Program-made: the position numbers and the translations under genes
Assembly (NCBI RefSeq): GCF_004339245.1
Contig: NZ_SMGG01000003.1
Location: forward strand, 523,106 to 587,105
Direction: 5' to 3'
Length of the DNA: 64,000 nucleotides
Origin: Seleniivibrio woodruffii
GTDB taxonomy: Bacteria > Chrysiogenota > Deferribacteres > Deferribacterales > Geovibrionaceae
Part shown: piece by piece, positions 59,705 through 64,000 of the stretch
Layout: every line of letters begins with the position of its first letter
Position numbering within the stretch: position 1 is the stretch's first letter
The notes under the pieces: generated by a model
The model's input: the letters and a program-made list of their open reading frames with translations, nothing else
Told to the model about the DNA's origin: nothing
Databases searched by the model: none

Positions 59705-60333
59705 TACAGAGCATAATTTTCGATTTCGACGGTGTGGTGCTGGATTCCATGCCTGTTAAAGACAGAGGATTTGAGCTTCTTTTTGCGGAGTTCGACGAGG
59801 TTTCCGTCGGAAAACTTCTGGCTTTCCACAGGGAGAACGGCGGTATATCCAGATTTGTCAAGATACGCCATATGTTTGAGAATATTCTGGGACAAAGCAT
59901 AACCGACGAAGGTGTCAGCGAGTATGCCGAAAGGTATTCGAAGCTGATGCTGGCGGAGCTGACCAGTCCTAAGTATATAATAGACGAAACACTTGATTTC
60001 ATTAAAGAATACAGCGGCAGAGTCCCCATGCACGTCGCATCGGGCACAGAGCAGAACGAGCTGAGATATATCTGCCAATGTCAGGGACTTACTCAGTTTT
60101 TCGGCTCAATTTACGGTTCACCTGCGCCCAAGGACAGGCTGGTGGCGGACATCATCGCCGAAAACTGCTATGACCCTGCAAAAGTGGTCATGATAGGTGA
60201 TTCCACAGCGGATCATGATGCCGCAAGAGCCAGCGGACTGATATTCTGCGGCTACAACGGCGAACGTTTGAGAAAAATTTCCGATTTTTACATAGACGAT
60301 TACGGCTCATTTGCCGAAAGGTTTCTGGGCTGA
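59701..60333 (+). CDS. HAD-superfamily phosphatase
   Basis: A 210-residue haloacid-dehalogenase-type phosphatase. Motif I FDFDGVVLDSMP is at residues 7-18 with nucleophile Asp7 or 8 and acid Asp9 or 10. Motif II is in HVASGTEQNEL, the Lys near SPAPKDRLV, and motif IV VVMIGDSTADHDAARA. The helical cap after motif I marks it as a beta-phosphoglucomutase/GPH-like member. In the cassette it could remove the phosphate from an ulosonate before CMP transfer, as KdsC does for KDO. It overlaps the cyclase gene by four bases. Confidence 0.9.
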   Translation: MIQSIIFDFDGVVLDSMPVKDRGFELLFAEFDEVSVGKLLAFHRENGGISRFVKIRHMFENILGQSITDEGVSEYAERYSKLMLAELTSPKYIIDETLDFIKEYSGRVPMHVASGTEQNELRYICQCQGLTQFFGSIYGSPAPKDRLVADIIAENCYDPAKVVMIGDSTADHDAARASGLIFCGYNGERLRKISDFYIDDYGSFAERFLG

Positions 60334-60344
60334 CGGGGTTTTAT

Positions 60345-61157
60345 TTGTTAAGCATAATCAGGGGTTCTCTGGAATTTATTCAGAATATCTACAAAGAGCG
60401 GGCGCTTGTGCTTGCGCTTTCGGTGGACGATTTCCGCCAGCAGTATCTGGGGTCATATCTGGGTCTGCTCTGGGCGCTTTTCCGCCCTCTCCTGTTCGTT
60501 GCCACCATCTGGCTGGTTTTTTCCGTGGGCTTCAAGCGGATTGGCAGCGACCATGTGCCGTTCCTGCTCTATCTTGTCTGCGGCTATGCCCCGTGGGTAT
60601 ATTTTGCTGACTGCGTCAACGGCGGAATGAACGCTGTTGTGAACAACAGGCATCTGGTGAAAAAGGTTGACTTCCGTGTGAGTATCCTGCCTCTGGTCAA
60701 AATAATTTCGTCTTTCTTTCTGCATCTTATTTTTCTGCTTATCATAGCGGCTATAGCTATTTATAAAGGGTATTACCCCACCGTCTACTGGCTCCAGCTT
60801 CCGTTCTATCTGTTCTGTATATTTCTGATAACCCTCGGTCTCGGATGGTTCACAGGAGCTATCCGTGTTTTCACCAAGGACATGAGTCAGGTTGTCAGCG
60901 TGATCCTCCAGACGGGATTCTGGATAACCCCCATCTTCTGGCAGGTTTCCTCCGTTCCTGAAAAATACAGAGTGTTCCTTTATATCAATCCCATGGTGTA
61001 TATCGTTGAAGGTTATAGAAATACCTTCATCTATAATAAATGGTTCTTTGCGGATATAAATGCGCTTTTGTTCTTCCTGTTCTTTGCGCTCATTTTTCTG
61101 CTCATCGGTGTTGTCACCTTTAAGAAACTGCGCCCCCATTTTGCGGAGGTGCTGTAG
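60345..61157 (+). CDS. wzm: O-antigen ABC exporter permease (Wzm-like)
   Basis: ABC-2 type permease that moves lipid-linked polysaccharide to the periplasm; 270 residues with six membrane segments. DFRQQYLGSYLGLLWALFRP, the amphipathic start before the first membrane helix, is highly typical of Wzm/TagG. So is GFWITPIFWQVSSVP near the end. The start is TTG at 60345, seven bases after GGGG. Its stop overlaps the Wzt GTG by one base (TAGTG). Confidence 0.93.
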   Translation: MLSIIRGSLEFIQNIYKERALVLALSVDDFRQQYLGSYLGLLWALFRPLLFVATIWLVFSVGFKRIGSDHVPFLLYLVCGYAPWVYFADCVNGGMNAVVNNRHLVKKVDFRVSILPLVKIISSFFLHLIFLLIIAAIAIYKGYYPTVYWLQLPFYLFCIFLITLGLGWFTGAIRVFTKDMSQVVSVILQTGFWITPIFWQVSSVPEKYRVFLYINPMVYIVEGYRNTFIYNKWFFADINALLFFLFFALIFLLIGVVTFKKLRPHFAEVL

Positions 61158-62326
61158 TGAGCAGGGTAACTGTTGTCCGTGCGGAGAACATCGGCAAAGT
61201 CTACAGGCTCTATGCAAAACCTTTCGACAGGGTTCTGGAGGTTTTCAGCCCCACAGGAAAACCGAAGCATAAAGAGTTTCATGCGCTGAAAGGCGTTTCG
61301 CTGGAACTGAAACGGGGCGAGACTCTGGGGATCATCGGCCGCAACGGCCACGGCAAATCAACACTGCTTAAGATAATAGCGGGTGTCATTCAGCCCACAT
61401 ACGGCACAGTGCACAAGCGGGGCAGGGTGGCGGCCATTCTGGAGGTTACCTCAGGCCTTAAGCCAGAGCTGACCGGAATGGAGAACATCATCCTGAACCT
61501 TAAGATAAACGGGTTCACCGGAGATATTCTCAAAGCAAAATCGGACGAGGTCATAGCCTTTGCGGAGTTGAAAGAGCACATCAATCAGCCTGTGAAAACC
61601 TACAGCAGCGGCATGAAATCCCGTCTGGGGTTCGGCATCGCCACCTCTGTTGATCCCGATATTCTGATTCTGGACGAGGTGCTTGCGGTGGGGGATTTTG
61701 TTTTCCGTCAGAAGTGCCTCTCAAAGATAAATTCCATGCGGGAGCGGATGTCGGTGATATTCGTTTCCCACTCAATGAACGATGTCAAAATGTTCTGCGA
61801 CAAGGTGATGGTCATCCGCAACGGAGAGGCTGTTTTCAACGGCAACACCGACGAGGGGATAGAGCTTTATCTGAGCAGTCAGGAGCAGAAGGGCACGGCC
61901 GAGCCGGTTCGTCCCTTCTATGGCGACATTTTCCACAATGAAGGAAAAATCAGCGACGTTACCCATTTCTGGGATAAAGAACAGTACAGGCTGGGCGAGG
62001 ACATGATTTTCGAGTTCTCATTCCGTCTGCATTTCGAACCGAAGAACCTGATAATAGGAATCCCGCTGTATACTGCGGAGGGAACCCTTGTCACCGCCTT
62101 TAACACGGACACCTCAAAATTCCATTTTGATAACGCAAATAATGTGGTAAAAGGTAGATTAAGGGTACCCTGTGTGTTCAACCCGGCGGATTATATTTCC
62201 GTTATCGCCGTTGTTGACGGACGGGAGTTCCTCTACAGACAGCTCAACGGCGGCTTCTGCGTTCTGCCGCAGGAGAGGGTTTTCGGATTTGTTACTGTCG
62301 GACAGAAATGGGAGACATATGAGTGA
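61157..62326 (+). CDS. wzt: O-antigen ABC exporter ATPase with carbohydrate-binding domain (Wzt-like)
   Basis: ATPase partner of Wzm, 389 residues. Walker A is GRNGHGKST (His in place of the common Ala), the signature is YSSGMKSRL, and Walker B is ILILDEVLAVGD. Residues from about 245 form an extra beta-sandwich domain (EGKISDVTHFWDKEQY, FSFRLHFEPKNLIIG). In E. coli O8/O9a-type Wzt proteins this domain recognises the capped end of the O-chain before export. GTG start with a one-base overlap with wzm; it overlaps the methyltransferase gene by eight bases, tying the capping enzyme to the exporter. Confidence 0.93.
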   Translation: MSRVTVVRAENIGKVYRLYAKPFDRVLEVFSPTGKPKHKEFHALKGVSLELKRGETLGIIGRNGHGKSTLLKIIAGVIQPTYGTVHKRGRVAAILEVTSGLKPELTGMENIILNLKINGFTGDILKAKSDEVIAFAELKEHINQPVKTYSSGMKSRLGFGIATSVDPDILILDEVLAVGDFVFRQKCLSKINSMRERMSVIFVSHSMNDVKMFCDKVMVIRNGEAVFNGNTDEGIELYLSSQEQKGTAEPVRPFYGDIFHNEGKISDVTHFWDKEQYRLGEDMIFEFSFRLHFEPKNLIIGIPLYTAEGTLVTAFNTDTSKFHFDNANNVVKGRLRVPCVFNPADYISVIAVVDGREFLYRQLNGGFCVLPQERVFGFVTVGQKWETYE

Positions 62327-63605
62327 CATCAACTTTCCTCAGTTTCGTGAAATTCTTCTTGAAAAAGACAGGATCCCCAGAAAGCTTAACGAAAACGCCG
62401 AACAGCAGCGTCTGCTGTTTCTTGAACATGTCCGCAGCGGGAAAATAAAGACCGAAAAGGTTTCTGCCTGCCAGTGCGGTTCAGAATCCCTTGAAAAAAT
62501 AGCCGAGATAGACCGTTTCGGTCTGCCATTCGGCTCGCTGATATGCAGGGATTGCGGACTGGTGGTAACCTCGCCCCGAATCTGTGCGGAATCACTCCCA
62601 GAATACTACGACAAATTCTATCATATACTTAACTACGGACATCTCCACGTCCATGAACAGCAGGCACTCTTCAGACTGTGGCAGGGCAGCAAGATATTCC
62701 GCATGGTGCGCCCGTTTCTGGCTGATGTTAAAGAGATATCGGTGCTTGAGATAGGAGCAGGAACCGGAAACGTTCTGACCGAGGTTGTTGCCGAAGCGGC
62801 CAAAGAGGGGATTACGGTTCATGCATCGGGCACGGAATACAGCACCGACTGCATAGAGGAATGCCGCAGATCGGGCATCAACATTGTCTACGGTGACCTG
62901 AACACCATGCTTGAGCAGGGCGGCAGGTTCGATCTTATAATTCTCAGCCACGTTTTCGAGCATTTCATCGACCTGAAAGATGAACTTTCTAAAGTAAAAA
63001 AACTCCTTAACCCGCAGGGGCTTCTCTATATCGAAGTGCCGGGGTTATGCAACATAGGCAATATTGCCACTTACAATTTCGATTTCCTCGAATATGTTAT
63101 CCATGCGCACATGTATAACTTCAACAAAACTTCGCTGACTGCGATTCTGGCTTTATGCGGTTTCGAAACACTCACTGCCAACGAAAAGGCCGAGGCGGTT
63201 TTCAGACCGTCGGAAACCGCAAAAGCTGTTGATGCGAGTTCAAACTATTCATATATAATGTCATATCTGCAAGGTCTGGTTTTCAGCCGGACGTTTCTCA
63301 GAGAAGGAATAGAAAATTTCAGCACCATAAGGGCTAACCTGAAAGATGATCTGGCAACCGTTCACCGCTGGCACGACCACGAAAAAGCCGAGGCCGAGAA
63401 ATTCTCCCGCTGGCACGATGCAGAGAAGGAGAGGGGCGACATTGCCCGCCGCTGGCACGAGGGAGAAAAGAAAGTTGCAACGGAACTGATGGAGACCCTT
63501 GACGTGTACTTCAAAACGCCATATACAGATGTCCGTGCAAAAATGAAGAGCTATCGGGGCATCAGGCACATCTTTGAAAAATACTATAAGAGGTATTTCG
63601 GTTGA
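62319..63605 (+). CDS. SAM methyltransferase with zinc-type cysteines and periodic coiled-coil, possible chain terminator
   Basis: A 428-residue protein. Residues 51-79 hold a CxC...CxxC set (Cys51, 53, 76, 79), probably zinc-binding. The SAM motif VLEIGAGTGN is at 142-151, and LSHVFEHFIDL and GLLYIEVPG follow. Residues about 340-390 form a charged helix where RWHxxEK recurs at Arg350, 364 and 378, exactly 14 residues apart (two heptads). The order methyltransferase plus coiled-coil next to a Wzt with a binding domain parallels WbdD, which caps and measures O9a chains. GGAG lies just before the ATG. It overlaps wzt by eight bases. Confidence 0.88.
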   Translation: MSDINFPQFREILLEKDRIPRKLNENAEQQRLLFLEHVRSGKIKTEKVSACQCGSESLEKIAEIDRFGLPFGSLICRDCGLVVTSPRICAESLPEYYDKFYHILNYGHLHVHEQQALFRLWQGSKIFRMVRPFLADVKEISVLEIGAGTGNVLTEVVAEAAKEGITVHASGTEYSTDCIEECRRSGINIVYGDLNTMLEQGGRFDLIILSHVFEHFIDLKDELSKVKKLLNPQGLLYIEVPGLCNIGNIATYNFDFLEYVIHAHMYNFNKTSLTAILALCGFETLTANEKAEAVFRPSETAKAVDASSNYSYIMSYLQGLVFSRTFLREGIENFSTIRANLKDDLATVHRWHDHEKAEAEKFSRWHDAEKERGDIARRWHEGEKKVATELMETLDVYFKTPYTDVRAKMKSYRGIRHIFEKYYKRYFG

Positions 63606-64000
63606 AACTCATAATATACAGCGAGAACGACTACGGCTGCGGTGCGTCAATAGCCGCATTCCGTCTCGCCGCTGCGGCGGCAAAGACCCACGAGGTCATG
63701 TATGTTTTCGAAAAGCAGAAGAACGACTATTCGCTGTACAAAAACACGGGGATACGCCCGTGGCATCTTGGCAGAAGCTATTCGCTCCCGAAAAAAATTG
63801 TGTATAAACTCGCCCGTCTTGCCGCAAAATATACCCGTACCGAGATAAACAGGAATCTCATCTTTTCTGTTTTTCTGAGACAGGCCAGACAGTTCAGGCC
63901 GGATGTCATCCATCTGCACAACTGCTATTTCACCCAGAAACAGATAGCTCTGCTTGCTTCCGAGTTTCCGGTGGTGTGGACGATGCACGATCAGTTCGCA
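63602..64000 (+). CDS. Glycosyltransferase (GT4-like), partial at right edge
   Basis: Starts with TTG at 63602, overlapping the methyltransferase stop (TTGA), and reads MKLIIYSENDYGCGASIAAF, then RPDVIHLHNCYFTQKQIAL and PVVWTMHDQFA at the edge. The glycine/alanine-rich start and the DVIHLHN...WTMHD pattern are typical of GT-B glycosyltransferases of the GT4 group, many of which begin this way in O-antigen clusters. Only 133 residues are visible, so the donor-binding half is missing. It continues the same rightward operon. Confidence 0.85.
   Translation, partial: MKLIIYSENDYGCGASIAAFRLAAAAAKTHEVMYVFEKQKNDYSLYKNTGIRPWHLGRSYSLPKKIVYKLARLAAKYTRTEINRNLIFSVFLRQARQFRPDVIHLHNCYFTQKQIALLASEFPVVWTMHDQFA

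Overview
The window reads as a gene-dense chromosome segment of a Gram-negative, motile, probably anaerobic or microaerophilic bacterium. It carries TonB-ExbBD, a siderophore receptor, lipoproteins, O-antigen export, a chemoreceptor, RNase J, spermidine synthesis by the carboxyspermidine route, and UbiE/UbiD-type quinone genes. This mix fits the Deferribacterota (Geovibrio/Denitrovibrio/Seleniivibrio-like) best. That assignment is inferred from gene content, not from a marker gene. Coding density is high, most operon genes overlap by 1 to 23 bases, and there are no insertion sequences, prophage genes or CRISPR arrays.

Layout. 1-2542: methionine ABC importer metN-metI-metQ on the minus strand (metQ runs off the left edge). 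2564-2667: a short palindromic repeat. 2722-3336: a lipoprotein. 3406-9379: a divergent ribose locus, with rbsK and a LacI-type repressor to the left, rbsDACB to the right, and two matching operators between and beside them. 9422-17853: a Fur-box-marked iron island holding tonB-exbD-exbB, a two-permease siderophore ABC importer with its binding protein, a TonB-dependent receptor and a periplasmic esterase. It resembles the Campylobacter CeuBCDE/Cee arrangement, in which a tricatecholate is cleaved in the periplasm and the linear fragment is imported. 17858-18054: terminators around a MITE/REP-like element.

18475-22045 is a four-gene signalling module: a kinase-like phosphotransfer protein without ATP motifs, a lone receiver, an HDOD protein and a SpoIIE-type phosphatase. 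ubiE, a chemoreceptor, a catalytically odd UbiD-like protein and a tiny secreted Cys peptide follow. 26525-33865 holds housekeeping genes: RNase J, uppP, ftsK, a DHOD-like protein, a YjfB-like protein, an amino-acid-type binding protein and a CAU-anticodon tRNA. 33958-38801 (minus strand) holds NDH-2, a DUF2860-like envelope protein and a two-component pair with a sigma54 activator. 39180-44402 is a complete arginine-to-spermidine operon (speA, CASDH, CASDC, speB).

44463 to the right edge is a surface-polysaccharide region. It contains a WecA-like initiator, glycosyltransferases, two tandem acyltransferase-SGNH paralogs, a GDP-fucose synthase-like enzyme, and a cassette that looks like synthesis of an unusual CMP-activated acidic sugar (cytidylyltransferase, HpcH/HpaI aldolase, 2-hydroxyacid dehydrogenase, epimerase, cyclase, HAD phosphatase). 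It ends with a Wzm/Wzt exporter whose Wzt has a carbohydrate-binding tail and is followed by a methyltransferase with a periodic coiled-coil. Together these suggest an ABC-exported O-antigen with methyl chain termination and an uncommon CMP sugar. This sugar cassette and the terminator pair are the best candidates for undescribed biology here.
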